Shown: positions 1 to 8,546 of the stretch, piece by piece
Numbering within the stretch: position 1 is the stretch's first letter
Layout: each line of letters opens with the position of its first letter
The notes under the pieces: model-generated
Seen by the model: the letters and a program-made list of their open reading frames with translations, nothing else
Told to the model about the DNA's origin: nothing
Database searches by the model: none
Translations under genes and position numbers: made by a program
Source: Paracoccus everestensis
GTDB taxonomy: Bacteria > Pseudomonadota > Alphaproteobacteria > Rhodobacterales > Rhodobacteraceae
Length of the DNA stretch: 64,000 nt
NCBI RefSeq assembly: GCF_021491915.1
Contig: NZ_CP090836.1
Span: 2,032,501-2,096,500, forward strand
Direction: 5' to 3'

Positions 1-242
1 AAATACTGGGTCGCGCCAAGGCTCTGGATGATGGAGACGATGCCGCAGACGAAAAGGTCGGCGGAAATCAGGAATGCCACCTCCTCGGGCGGCAGGTTCA
101 GTGCGCGCCCGACGATCAGCGGAACCGCGATCGCGCCCGCATACATGACCAGCACGTGCTGGAATCCAAGCGTGAACAGCTTGGGGGCGGGCAGCATCTC
201 ATCCACCGGATGAACGCCCCCCTGATAGGTTGCATCAGACAT
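1..242 (-). CDS. NCS2-family uracil/xanthine permease, N-terminal part
   Basis: This is the N-terminal 80 residues of an inner-membrane nucleobase:cation symporter; the rest lies outside the window. The start reads MSDATYQGGVHPVDEMLPAPK, followed by the family-typical FTLGFQHVLVMYAGAIAVPL first membrane helix and a second hydrophobic stretch (FLISADLFVCGIVSIIQSLG). The family imports uracil, xanthine or uric acid with protons or sodium. The gene starts 35 bases downstream of the bhcD stop on the same strand, so it could be the last gene of that transcript. The nearby ureide genes make a purine substrate more likely than uracil, but substrate cannot be read from this fragment. Confidence 0.85.
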   Translation of the reverse strand, partial: MSDATYQGGVHPVDEMLPAPKLFTLGFQHVLVMYAGAIAVPLIVGRALNLPPEEVAFLISADLFVCGIVSIIQSLGATQY

Positions 243-277
243 AGCGGACCTCCCTTTCCACGGCTGTCTTGTTTCGT

Positions 278-1240
278 TCAGATCTCGACCTTCGCGGCCT
301 TTCCCTGTTGTTTCGCCAGTTCCAGGACCGCCGCCGCGACGGCCAGATCCTGCAAGCCGACGCCCGTTCCGTCGAAGATGGTGACCTCGGCATCGCCGCG
401 CCCCGGATGGTTGCCGATGATGACCTGGCCTATCGCGGTGACATCGCTGTCGGAAATCAGTTTCCGTGCGCTTGCGTGCTGGAATTCACCGATGCTGAGT
501 GATTGGGCAACCTCGTCGGTAAACAGGCGCGCGCGGGCGACAAGCGCCGGGTCCAGTTCCTGCTTGCCCTTGGTGTCGGTGCCCATGGCCGCGATATGAG
601 TCGGGCCTTTGACATGGCCGTCCATCAGAAGCGGCTCGAAGGCCGAGGTGATCGAGATGATCACGTCAGCCTCGGCGCCCAGTTGCGGCAGGTCCACCGC
701 CTCGAAGGGCAGGCCCAGTTCCGCGGCCGTGTCGGCCAGGCGGGTGAGCATCTCGGGATGGGGGTTCCAGCCGATCACCTTTTCGAAGGCGCCGAAGCGG
801 ACGGCGGCGCGCATCTGGAAGGCGGACTGGTGGCCCGCCCCGATCATGCCCAGCACACGCGCGCCCTGCGGGGCCAGGTACTTGCTGGACACGGCACTGG
901 CAGCCGCCGTGCGCAGCGCGGTCAGCAGGTTGCCCCCGACCGCCGCCGACACGCGGCCGGTGTCGGGATCGAACAGGAACACCGTGGACTGGTGGTTGAT
1001 CAACCCTTGTTTCTGGTTGTTGGGCCAGTATCCCCCGGCCTTCAGGCCCAGCGTCAGCCCGGCCCCGTCAAAGCCGCCCTTGAAGCCGTAAAGCGCGTCC
1101 TCGTGGCCAAGGGCCTCGCGCACGACGGGGAAGTTCCGGGCCTCCCCGCGCGCCATGGCGGCAAAGACCGCCTCGACCGCGTCGAACGCGGCCTCGGGGG
1201 TCATCAGGCCGGCGATCTCGCCTTCAGGAACGACCCACAT
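278..1240 (-). CDS. bhcD: Iminosuccinate reductase (beta-hydroxyaspartate cycle)
   Basis: This 320-residue protein is of the ornithine cyclodeaminase/mu-crystallin family. In the beta-hydroxyaspartate cycle (BHAC) it reduces iminosuccinate to L-aspartate with NAD(P)H, regenerating the amino donor for BhcA. A Rossmann glycine motif (GMIGAGHQS) sits mid-protein, and the conserved GLKAGGYWPNN segment is in the substrate part. The start ATG overlaps the bhcC stop as TGATG, which excludes the longer upstream frame and implies translational coupling. It is the last enzyme gene of bhcABCD. Family membership alone would allow ornithine cyclodeaminase or another imine reductase; the assignment rests on its place in a complete bhc operon with bhcR. 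Confidence 0.9.
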   Translation of the reverse strand: MWVVPEGEIAGLMTPEAAFDAVEAVFAAMARGEARNFPVVREALGHEDALYGFKGGFDGAGLTLGLKAGGYWPNNQKQGLINHQSTVFLFDPDTGRVSAAVGGNLLTALRTAAASAVSSKYLAPQGARVLGMIGAGHQSAFQMRAAVRFGAFEKVIGWNPHPEMLTRLADTAAELGLPFEAVDLPQLGAEADVIISITSAFEPLLMDGHVKGPTHIAAMGTDTKGKQELDPALVARARLFTDEVAQSLSIGEFQHASARKLISDSDVTAIGQVIIGNHPGRGDAEVTIFDGTGVGLQDLAVAAAVLELAKQQGKAAKVEI

Positions 1241-2421
1241 CAATAGGCCTTCCCGCGCGCCGAGACCGGCCACAGGGTTTCCACCTTGCCGTTCCGGACA
1301 CCCACATACCAGTCGTGGACGTTGCAGGTCGGGTCGCAATGGCCCGGCACCAGCCGCAGCTTGTCGTTGACCTTGAGGACGCCGTTGTCGTCCTGGACCA
1401 CGCCATGTTCGTCGCTGCACTTGATGTATTTCACGTCGTCGCGGCCATAGACGAAGGGCAGGCCGCTGTCGACCGACTGCGCCTTCAGCCCCGCGTCCAC
1501 CACCGCCAGATGCGGCTTGGCATGCGACATCACGCTGGTCAGGATGAACAGCGCGTTTTCCCATTCGCCCTGGTCGATGCGCTTGCCGTCCGCGTCGTGG
1601 ATGCGGCCATAATCGGCATCCATGAAGGCGTAGGAGCCGCATTGCAGCTCGTTGTAGACCCCCGAGTTGCTCTCGAAGTAATAGCTGCCGGTGCCGCCGC
1701 CCGACACCAGTTCCGGCTCCAGCCCGATGGCCTTCAGCGCCTCGACCGCGTCGGTCACTTGGGCGATGGCCGCGTCCAGCTTGGCCTTGCGGTCGTCATA
1801 GCTGTCCATGTGCTGCATCGCGCCCTGATAGGCCTGGATGCCGGTGAACTTCAGGCCCGGTGCGGCATCGATGGCCTTGGCGATCTCGACCACTTCGGGC
1901 GTGGTCTTCACGCCGCAGCGGCCCGCGCCGCAGTCGATCTCCACGAAGCATTCGATGGTGGTGCCGTGCTTTTGCGCCGCAGCCGAGAGATCCGCCACGT
2001 TCGCCACGTCGTCCACGCAGACGATGATCCGGCCGCCCGAGATCTTCGGCAGCCGTGCCAGCCGGTCGATCTTGGCCGGGTCGCGCACCTGGTTCGAGAC
2101 CAGGATGTCGGTGATCCCGGCGCGGGCAAAGACCTCGGCCTCCGACACCTTCTGGCAGCAGACGCCGATGGCGCCGCCCAGGTCCATCTGCAGCTTCAGC
2201 ACGTCCACGGACTTGTGCATCTTGCCATGCGCCCGGTGGCGCATCCCGTGCGCCTTGGCATAGTCGCCCATCTTCCTGATGTTGCGTTCAAGCGCGTCCA
2301 GATCCAGGATCAGGCAGGGCGTCTGGATATCCGCCTCGTTCATGCCCGGCAGCGCCGGCACGTCGAAGCCGACTTCTAGAGTGTCGAAGTTCACGTCATT
2401 CGACTTGATGGGTGCGTTCAT
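1240..2421 (-). CDS. bhcC: Beta-hydroxyaspartate aldolase
   Basis: This 393-residue PLP enzyme has fold type III, with the D-threonine aldolase/alanine racemase-type N-terminal barrel. In the BHAC it condenses glycine with glyoxylate to erythro-beta-hydroxyaspartate. The segment RHRAHGKMHKS around residues 61-71 carries the likely PLP lysine (K67), and VSGGGTGSYYF is a phosphate-binding-type loop. C-terminal GHCDPTCNVHDWYVG holds the His/Asp/Cys metal site usual in D-threonine aldolase relatives. It overlaps bhcB upstream (ATGA) and bhcD downstream (TGATG). Length and context fit BhcC of Paracoccus; alone it could be read as a D-threonine aldolase. Confidence 0.92.
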   Translation of the reverse strand: MNAPIKSNDVNFDTLEVGFDVPALPGMNEADIQTPCLILDLDALERNIRKMGDYAKAHGMRHRAHGKMHKSVDVLKLQMDLGGAIGVCCQKVSEAEVFARAGITDILVSNQVRDPAKIDRLARLPKISGGRIIVCVDDVANVADLSAAAQKHGTTIECFVEIDCGAGRCGVKTTPEVVEIAKAIDAAPGLKFTGIQAYQGAMQHMDSYDDRKAKLDAAIAQVTDAVEALKAIGLEPELVSGGGTGSYYFESNSGVYNELQCGSYAFMDADYGRIHDADGKRIDQGEWENALFILTSVMSHAKPHLAVVDAGLKAQSVDSGLPFVYGRDDVKYIKCSDEHGVVQDDNGVLKVNDKLRLVPGHCDPTCNVHDWYVGVRNGKVETLWPVSARGKAY

Positions 2422-3392
2422 GATTGCGCTCCTTGGATCCAGGGCAGCCTGTCGAGGTCGACATTGCCGCCGGTAATGATGATGCCGACGCGCTTGCCGG
2501 CGAATGCGTCGCGGTTCTTCAGGATGGTGGCCAGCGGCACGGCACTGGAAGGCTCCATCACCACGCGCAGGTGCTTCCAGATCAGCTTCATCGCCTCGAC
2601 GATCTCGGCGTCGGATGCCGTATAGATCTCGGAGACGTGGTTGCTGACGAAGTGCCAGGTCAGGTCCTTCAGGGGCACCAGCAGCCCGTCGGCGATGGTC
2701 TTCGGTGCATCGTCGGCGATGATGTGGCCGGCCTTGAAGCTGCGATAGGCGTCGTCGGCCTGTTCCGGTTCCGCCGCGATGACCTTGGTTTCCGGGGCCA
2801 GCGTCGCAAGCGTCAGGCAGGTGCCCGAGATCATGCCGCCGCCGCCGATCGGCGCCACCACCATGTCCAGCCCGTCGGTCTGATCCATGAACTCGCGCGA
2901 ACAGGTGCCCTGCCCCGCGATCACCCGCGGGTCGTTATAAGGGTGGACGAAATCGCCCCCGGTGCGGGCCTGCACCTCGGCGAAGGTCGCCTCGCGCGAA
3001 CTGGTGGACGGCTCGCACTCGGTGATCACGCCCCCATAGCGGCGCACGGTGTCCTTCTTGGCCTGCGGCGCGGTGCGCGGCATCACCACGTTGCAGGGAA
3101 TGCCCCGGCGCATGGCTGCATAGGACAGGCACGACGCGTGGTTGCCCGATGAATGCGTGGCAACCCCCTTGGCCGCCTGGACGTCGTCCAAGCCGAAGAC
3201 GGCGTTGGCGGCGCCGCGCACCTTGAAGGCCCCCGGCTCCTGGAAGTTCTCGCATTTGAAGAACAGTTGCGCGCCGGTCAGGTCGTTCAGGTAATCCGAG
3301 GTCCGCACCGGCGTGTGCCGGATGTGGGGCTGGATACGCTCATGCGCGTCCAGCATATCCTGATAGGTCGGGATATACATGGCGTCCCTCAT
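2418..3392 (-). CDS. bhcB: Beta-hydroxyaspartate dehydratase
   Basis: This 324-residue fold-type II PLP enzyme belongs to the threonine/serine dehydratase family. In the BHAC it eliminates water from erythro-beta-hydroxyaspartate to give iminosuccinate. The PLP lysine is K57 in EPGAFKVRGAANA, the substrate loop is SSGNHASCLSYAA, and the PLP phosphate loop is VVAPIGGGGMISG. The start MRDAMYIPTYQD was chosen because its ATG overlaps the bhcA stop as TGATG; a second ATG four codons later is possible. The stop overlaps bhcC by ATGA. Sequence alone would also allow threonine dehydratase or serine racemase; the four-gene context decides. Confidence 0.9.
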   Translation of the reverse strand: MRDAMYIPTYQDMLDAHERIQPHIRHTPVRTSDYLNDLTGAQLFFKCENFQEPGAFKVRGAANAVFGLDDVQAAKGVATHSSGNHASCLSYAAMRRGIPCNVVMPRTAPQAKKDTVRRYGGVITECEPSTSSREATFAEVQARTGGDFVHPYNDPRVIAGQGTCSREFMDQTDGLDMVVAPIGGGGMISGTCLTLATLAPETKVIAAEPEQADDAYRSFKAGHIIADDAPKTIADGLLVPLKDLTWHFVSNHVSEIYTASDAEIVEAMKLIWKHLRVVMEPSSAVPLATILKNRDAFAGKRVGIIITGGNVDLDRLPWIQGAQS

Positions 3393-4579
3393 CACGCGGC
3401 CTTTTGCATGGCGGGCACGCTGCGGCGGTAATGGTCCTGCGCGGCGGCGACGCCGGAACCCAGCTTCACCGGCAGGCCCAGGTCGGCCATGACCATTTCC
3501 GCCGTGGCGATGCCCGACAACGCCATCACGTCGGTCAGGCTGCCCAGGTGGCCGATGCGGAACACCTTGCCCGCGACATCGCCAAGCCCGGTCCCGAAGG
3601 CTACGCCATAGGCGTTCAGCGCATGGCTGACGATCTTGTTGGCATCGAAGCCTTCCGGCACACGGATCGCACTGACGCTGTCCGAATACAGTTCCGGCCG
3701 CTTGGCGCAAAGCTGCATCCCCCAGGCGCCGACCGCGCGGCGCACGCCCTCGGCAATGCGGTGGTGGCGGGCAAAGACGTTCTCCAGCCCTTCGTCCAGC
3801 AGCATCTCGCAGGCGACGTTCAACCCGTTAAGCAGCCCGACCGGCGGCGTGTAGGGATAGCCGTTGGCGCAATAGCCCTTCGCCATGTCGCGGATGTCGA
3901 AGAAGGTGCGCGGCAGCTTCGCCGTCTCGACCGCAGCCATGGCTTTCGGCGAAAAGCCGACGATGGCCAGGCCCGGGGGCAGCATGAAGCCCTTCTGGCT
4001 GCCGGTCACGGCAATATCGACGCCCCATTCGTCCATGCGGAAATCATAGCACGCGATCGACGAAACCCCGTCCACGAACAGCAGCGCCGGGTGGCCCGCG
4101 TTGTCCAACGCGCGGCGGACGGCGGCGATGTCGCTGCGCACGCCGGTGGCGGTCTCGTTATGGGTTGCAAGGACGACCTTGATCTGGTGGCCCTTGTCGG
4201 CGGTCAGGATTTCCTCGAACCGGTCGGCGGGGACGCCCTCGCCCCATTCCTGGGCGACGACCTCGACGTCCAGGCCGTGGCGCTGGCACATGTCGATCCA
4301 GCGATGGCTGAACATGCCGTTGCGCGTGGCCAGGACCTTGTCGCCGGGCGACAGCGTGTTGGTGATCGCGGTTTCCCAGCCGCCAGTGCCCGTCGACGGA
4401 AAGACGAAGACCTGCCCCTGCGTCGTTTTCAGCACCTTCTTCACCCCTTCCAGCGCGGGGTGCAGGATCTTGCCGAAGACCGGGCTGCGATGGTCGATCG
4501 TGGGCATGTCCACGGCCTTGCGCAGGATCTCGGGGATGTTGGTGGGGCCGGGAATGAACACGGGATTCTGGCTGGTCAT
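3392..4579 (-). CDS. bhcA: Aspartate-glyoxylate aminotransferase
   Basis: This 395-residue class V (fold type I) aminotransferase transfers the amino group of L-aspartate to glyoxylate, giving oxaloacetate and glycine, the entry step of the BHAC. The PLP lysine is K196 in VTGSQKGFMLPPG. The N-terminal FIPGPTNIPEILR and the PSTGTGGWE loop are typical of alanine/serine-glyoxylate aminotransferases. The start at 4579 follows a strong GAGGAGG ribosome site; a longer upstream reading has none. It is the first gene of bhcABCD, divergent from bhcR across 184 bases. Serine-glyoxylate aminotransferase would be the reading without context. Confidence 0.92.
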   Translation of the reverse strand: MTSQNPVFIPGPTNIPEILRKAVDMPTIDHRSPVFGKILHPALEGVKKVLKTTQGQVFVFPSTGTGGWETAITNTLSPGDKVLATRNGMFSHRWIDMCQRHGLDVEVVAQEWGEGVPADRFEEILTADKGHQIKVVLATHNETATGVRSDIAAVRRALDNAGHPALLFVDGVSSIACYDFRMDEWGVDIAVTGSQKGFMLPPGLAIVGFSPKAMAAVETAKLPRTFFDIRDMAKGYCANGYPYTPPVGLLNGLNVACEMLLDEGLENVFARHHRIAEGVRRAVGAWGMQLCAKRPELYSDSVSAIRVPEGFDANKIVSHALNAYGVAFGTGLGDVAGKVFRIGHLGSLTDVMALSGIATAEMVMADLGLPVKLGSGVAAAQDHYRRSVPAMQKAA

Positions 4580-4638
4580 GGCTGTTCCTCCTCTGATAAG
4601 CGCATAATACCCCTTGCGGCCAGAGGTCACAATTTTTC

Positions 4639-4653
4639 TGGAAAACATTTCCA
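4639..4653. promoter_or_regulatory. Palindrome in the bhcA-bhcR intergenic region, candidate BhcR operator
   Basis: TGGAAAACATTTCCA has two perfect 6-base arms (TGGAAA/TTTCCA) around a 3-base centre. It lies 60 bases upstream of the bhcA start and 110 bases upstream of bhcR. IclR regulators bind short palindromes of this type in divergent promoter regions. A second, wider pair TTGCCA (4695-4700) and TGGCAA (4734-4739) lies closer to bhcR. Binding is inferred from position and symmetry only. Confidence 0.5.
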
Positions 4654-4763
4654 TTTTTGCGCTAAAAGCTGAAATACCATGCCTGAACAGGGTCTTGCCA
4701 TTTTTCAGACCGCGAAACGGATTACTGCGATTTTGGCAATGTATTCTTTAGAAAAGGACGAAA

Positions 4764-5564
4764 ATGTCTGAACCCATCCGCCGCCGGGGCCGGCCCCGCA
4801 GCGCCAAGGACACGGGCGGCACCGTGCAGGTGCTGGACCGTGCGCTTGACATCCTAGACCTGCTGGCTGCCCATCCCGGCCTGACGCTGAGCGAGGTCGC
4901 GGACCGCATCGGCCAGTCGCCGTCCACCGTGCACAGGCTGCTGCATTCGCTGGCCGCGCGCGGCATGGTGGAAAGCGATCCGGCCACGCAGGCCTGGAAC
5001 ATCGGCCCCGCGACCTTTCGGCTGGGCTCGGCCTTCATGCGGCGGTCCGGGATCGTGGAACGCGCCCGCCCCATCCTGCACGCCTTGATGAAGCATACCG
5101 GGGAAACGGCAAACCTGGGGATTTTGAACGGCGATGCGGTGCTATTCGTCAGCCAGGCCGAAACCCACGAAACCATCCGCGCGTTCTTCCCCCCCGGCAC
5201 CCGGTCCCCCCTGCACGCATCGGGCATCGGCAAGGCGCTGCTGGCATTCGGCCGCCCCGAGACTCTGCAGGCCTATCTGGACAGCGCAAGCCTTGCAGGC
5301 TTTACCGACAAGACGCTGGTGACGCCCGACGCACTGACCCAGGACATGGCCCGCATCCGGTCGCGCGGCTTTTCCTTTGACGACGAGGAACGGACCCGCG
5401 GGATGCGCTGCATCGCCGCCCCGGTCTTTGACCTGACGGGCGAGGCGATTGCCGGGGTCAGCGTCAGCGGCCCCACCCACCGGATCGGGCACGAACATGT
5501 CAAGACGCTGGGCGCGGTCGTGGCGGCGGCGGCGGCGGAACTGAGCCACGCGATGGGCGGATAG
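4764..5564 (+). CDS. bhcR: IclR-family regulator of the beta-hydroxyaspartate cycle
   Basis: This 266-residue protein has an N-terminal winged helix (RALDILDLLAAHPGLTLSEV then QSPSTVHRLLHSLAARGMVE, residues about 28-75) and a C-terminal IclR effector domain with the family's GIGKALLAF and GMRCIAAPVFD segments. The N-terminus is basic (RRRGRPRSAKD). It is transcribed divergently from bhcA. In Paracoccus denitrificans the homologous BhcR binds this intergenic region and responds to glyoxylate; the same role is inferred here. The ATG follows AAAGGACGAAA. Confidence 0.9.
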   Translation: MSEPIRRRGRPRSAKDTGGTVQVLDRALDILDLLAAHPGLTLSEVADRIGQSPSTVHRLLHSLAARGMVESDPATQAWNIGPATFRLGSAFMRRSGIVERARPILHALMKHTGETANLGILNGDAVLFVSQAETHETIRAFFPPGTRSPLHASGIGKALLAFGRPETLQAYLDSASLAGFTDKTLVTPDALTQDMARIRSRGFSFDDEERTRGMRCIAAPVFDLTGEAIAGVSVSGPTHRIGHEHVKTLGAVVAAAAAELSHAMGG

Positions 5565-5593
5565 AAAAAGGCTTCGCGATCACTCGCGAAGCC
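5565..5593 (-). terminator. Intrinsic terminator between bhcR and the purine permease
   Basis: A perfect 10-bp stem (GGCTTCGCGA/TCGCGAAGCC, 5570-5593) encloses a TCAC loop. Read on the minus strand it is followed by five T residues, so it ends the permease transcript. It lies between convergent genes and may also stop bhcR transcription, though no T-run follows on the plus strand. Confidence 0.8.
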
Positions 5594-5618
5594 CGCTGGT
5601 TGCGATCCCGTGTCGCGA

Positions 5619-6920
5619 TCAGTGCCCGCCGAAGAAGGCGAACTTGATCACGAACAGGGCGGCCACGATCCAGGTCGCGGCATGGACCTGGGACGCCTTG
5701 CCGGTCAGCAGCTTGATCACCGCATAGCTGATGAAGCCGAAGGCCAGGCCATTCGCGATGGAATAGGTGAAGGGCATGACCAGGGCGGTCAGAACGGCGG
5801 GGGCGGCTTCGGTCACGTCTTCCCAGGCGATCTCGGACAGTTCCCGCACCATGAGGGTCGCGACATACAGCAGCGCGGGCGCGGTGGCATAGGCCGGCAC
5901 CGACCCCGCCAGCGGCGCAAAGAACATCGCCAGCAGGAACAGCACCGCCACCACAAGCGCCGTCAGCCCCGTGCGCCCGCCCGCCTGCACGCCCGCCGCG
6001 CTTTCGACATAGGCGGTGGTAGATGACGTGCCCAGCATCGACCCGACCGTGATCGCGGTCGAATCGGCCATCAGCGCGCGCGACAGCCCGGGATTGGTAT
6101 GGGCCGGTCCTTCCTTCAGCAGCCCTGCGCGCTTGGCGACGCCGATCAGGGTGCCCGTGGCGTCAAAGACCTCGACCAGGACCATGACCAGGATCACGTG
6201 GAAGATGCCGTAATGCAGCGCGCCCATGATATCCAGTTGCAGGAATGTCGGCCCGATGGCGGGCGGCATGGACATGATCCCGCCGAACTGCGTGACGCCC
6301 AGCAGGATGGCGGCAACCGTGGTGACCAGGATGCCGATCAGGATGGCACCCGTCACCCGCATGGCATCCAGCGCCACGATGATGAAGAAGCCCGCGATGG
6401 TCAGCAGCGTGCCCGGGTTGGTCAGGTCGCCCAGCGTGACCAGCGTCGCGTCGCTGTTGACCACGATGCCCGACGATTGCAGCGCGATGATGCCCAGGAA
6501 CATCCCGATGCCCGCCGCCACGCCGCTGCGCATCGACACCGGGATCCCCGCCACCAGCCAGCGGCGGATGCCGGTCGCCGACAGGATCAGGAAGATGATG
6601 CCGCTGATGAAGACCGCGCCCAGCGCCTGTTGCCAGGTGAAGCCCATCGCGCCGACCACGGTAAAGGCGAAAAAGGCGTTCAGCCCCATCCCCGGCGCCA
6701 TGCCGATGGGCCAGTTGGCCCACAGCGCCATGACCGCCGATCCGATGGCGGCGGCAAGGCAGGTCGCCACGAAGACCGCGTTGCTGTCCATGCCCGTGGT
6801 GGACAGGATGGAAGGGTTGACGAAGATGATATAGGCCATCGTCAGGAAGGTGGTGATGCCTGCGATCACCTCGGTCCTGACGGTGCTGCCGTGCTGGGCC
6901 AGCTTGAAGTAGCGTTCCAT
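5619..6920 (-). CDS. Purine (adenine/guanine/hypoxanthine) permease, AzgA-like NCS2
   Basis: This is a 433-residue inner-membrane symporter with about 12-14 hydrophobic segments. N-terminal features are RTEVIAGITTFLTMAYIIFV and GMAPGMGLNAFFAF, both signatures of the AzgA-type purine permease branch. Later motifs are DATGTLIG and LGTSSTTAYVESAAGV, the latter in the substrate region of the family. The start MERYFKLAQHGS follows an AGGGA ribosome site. The longer upstream extension lacks membrane character and overlaps the divergent puuE region. Next to ureide genes, it likely feeds purine catabolism. Exact purine specificity is not readable. Confidence 0.88.
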   Translation of the reverse strand: MERYFKLAQHGSTVRTEVIAGITTFLTMAYIIFVNPSILSTTGMDSNAVFVATCLAAAIGSAVMALWANWPIGMAPGMGLNAFFAFTVVGAMGFTWQQALGAVFISGIIFLILSATGIRRWLVAGIPVSMRSGVAAGIGMFLGIIALQSSGIVVNSDATLVTLGDLTNPGTLLTIAGFFIIVALDAMRVTGAILIGILVTTVAAILLGVTQFGGIMSMPPAIGPTFLQLDIMGALHYGIFHVILVMVLVEVFDATGTLIGVAKRAGLLKEGPAHTNPGLSRALMADSTAITVGSMLGTSSTTAYVESAAGVQAGGRTGLTALVVAVLFLLAMFFAPLAGSVPAYATAPALLYVATLMVRELSEIAWEDVTEAAPAVLTALVMPFTYSIANGLAFGFISYAVIKLLTGKASQVHAATWIVAALFVIKFAFFGGH

Positions 6921-7139
6921 GGGTTTTCCCTCCCGCGGCTCCTCCGGCCGCCATGGGGGCAGCTTATGGGGGCTGTGACTGGCGCAACAATCGGCGCGAA
7001 CCCGCAAGTCTTTCAATGGCTTTTTGAAACCGCCCGCGATCTTTGCCGATTCCTTGATACAGAATGTCGTCCCTGCCCGCTTGCCGTGCGGGTGCGGGCG
7101 CGCTTTGCTGTGCCCAGGATGCCACAGGAAGGATGCCCC

Positions 7140-8546
7140 ATGCGCTATAGCCGCGACTTGCGAGGATATGGAGAAACCACCCCCGACCCGCAATGGCCCG
7201 GCGGCGCCCGGATCGCCGTGCAGATCGTCGTCAACTACGAGGAGGGCGGCGAGAACAGCATCGAACATGGCGACGCCGCCTCCGAGGCCTTCCTGTCCGA
7301 GATCATCGGCGCCCAGCCCTGGCCGGGCAAGCGGCACTGGAACATGGAATCGATCTATGACTATGGCGCGCGGTCGGGTTTCTGGCGGCTGCACCGGATG
7401 CTGCGCGACATTCCCGTGACGGTCTATGGCGTGGCCACCGCGCTGGAACGCAGCCCCGAACAGGTGGCCGCGATGAAGGCTGCGGGGTGGGAGATCGCGA
7501 CCCACGGGCTGAAATGGATCGACTATCGCGACATCCCGCGCGAGCTCGAGGCGGACCACATCGCCCAGGCGATCGACCTGCATACTCGCGTCACCGGGGA
7601 ACGCCCGCGCGGCTTTTATCAGGGGCGCACGTCGATGAACACGGTGGCGCTTGGCTGCGAGGAGGGCGGCTTCGAATACCTGGCCGACACCATCGCGGAC
7701 GAGCTGCCCTATTGGCACGTTCACAACGGCAAGCCGCAGTTGATGGTGCCCTATACGATGGACGCCAACGACATGAGGTTTTCATCGGGCCAGGGCTTCG
7801 GCACGGGCACGGATTTCTTCGACTATCTGCGCGACAGCTTTGACGTGCTGTATGCCGAAGGCGCGGCAGGTGCGCCCAAGATGATGTCCGTCGGCCTGCA
7901 TTGCCGCCTGGCCGGGCGTCCGGGGCGGGCGATGGCGATCCAGCGGTTCCTGGACCATTGCCGCGCCCATGAAGGCGTCTGGTTCACCAGCCGCCTGGAC
8001 ATTGCCCGGCACTGGGCCGAAGTGCATCCGTTCCAGCCGCGCCAGCGGCCGTCCGAAATGGACCGCGACAGCTTTGTCGCGAAATTCGGCGGCATCTATG
8101 AACATTCGCCCTTTATCGCAGAACGGGTCTGGGACGGAGAGATGGGCACGGTCCATGACAGCGCGGCGGGCCTTGCCGCGCGGATGGCGCAGGTCTTCCG
8201 CAGCGCGTCCGACGCGGAACGGCTGGGCGTGCTGACCGCCCACCCCGATCTGGCGGGCAAGCTGGCGCAGGCGAAACGGCTGACCGCCGACAGCACTGCC
8301 GAACAGGCCAGCGCGGGGCTGGACAGCCTGACCGATGACGAACGCGCCACCTTCACGCGCCTGAACGACGCCTATGTCGCCAAGCACGGCTTTCCCTTCA
8401 TCATCGCCGTGCGCGACCACGACAAGGCAGGCATCATGCGCGCCATGCAGTCCCGCATCGACAACGACACCCAGACCGAGCGCGCCGAGGCCGAACGCCA
8501 GGTCACCCGCATCGGCGAACTCCGCCTGAACGAGGCTTTGAAATGA
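7140..8546 (+). CDS. puuE: Fused allantoinase (PuuE) and OHCU decarboxylase (UraD)
   Basis: This 468-residue protein carries two purine-degradation activities. Residues 1-about 300 are a polysaccharide deacetylase-like (NodB-fold) allantoinase of the PuuE type, with RDLRGYG, VNYEEGGENS, NMESIYDYGARSGFWR and GFYQGRTSMNT. Residues about 306-468 are 2-oxo-4-hydroxy-4-carboxy-5-ureidoimidazoline decarboxylase, with FGGIYEHSPFIAE (catalytic His322) and a C-terminal GFPFIIAVR segment. Together they make S-allantoin from OHCU and open it to allantoate. The ATG at 7140 has GGAAGG upstream. The stop overlaps the next gene by ATGA. Urate oxidase and hydroxyisourate hydrolase are not in the window. Confidence 0.9.
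   Translation: MRYSRDLRGYGETTPDPQWPGGARIAVQIVVNYEEGGENSIEHGDAASEAFLSEIIGAQPWPGKRHWNMESIYDYGARSGFWRLHRMLRDIPVTVYGVATALERSPEQVAAMKAAGWEIATHGLKWIDYRDIPRELEADHIAQAIDLHTRVTGERPRGFYQGRTSMNTVALGCEEGGFEYLADTIADELPYWHVHNGKPQLMVPYTMDANDMRFSSGQGFGTGTDFFDYLRDSFDVLYAEGAAGAPKMMSVGLHCRLAGRPGRAMAIQRFLDHCRAHEGVWFTSRLDIARHWAEVHPFQPRQRPSEMDRDSFVAKFGGIYEHSPFIAERVWDGEMGTVHDSAAGLAARMAQVFRSASDAERLGVLTAHPDLAGKLAQAKRLTADSTAEQASAGLDSLTDDERATFTRLNDAYVAKHGFPFIIAVRDHDKAGIMRAMQSRIDNDTQTERAEAERQVTRIGELRLNEALK

Noticed and set aside
1315..2379. Long open frame opposite bhcC
   Set aside because: High GC gives long antisense frames; composition is Arg/His/Val-rich low complexity with no domain, and bhcC on the other strand is clear.
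6099..7139. N-terminal extension of the allantoinase frame through the purine permease
   Set aside because: The extension lies antisense to the permease, has no domain character, and the PuuE family starts at the ATG at 7140.
6921..7724. N-terminal extension of the permease frame
   Set aside because: It is antisense to puuE, has no membrane segments, and the family start with a ribosome site is at 6920.
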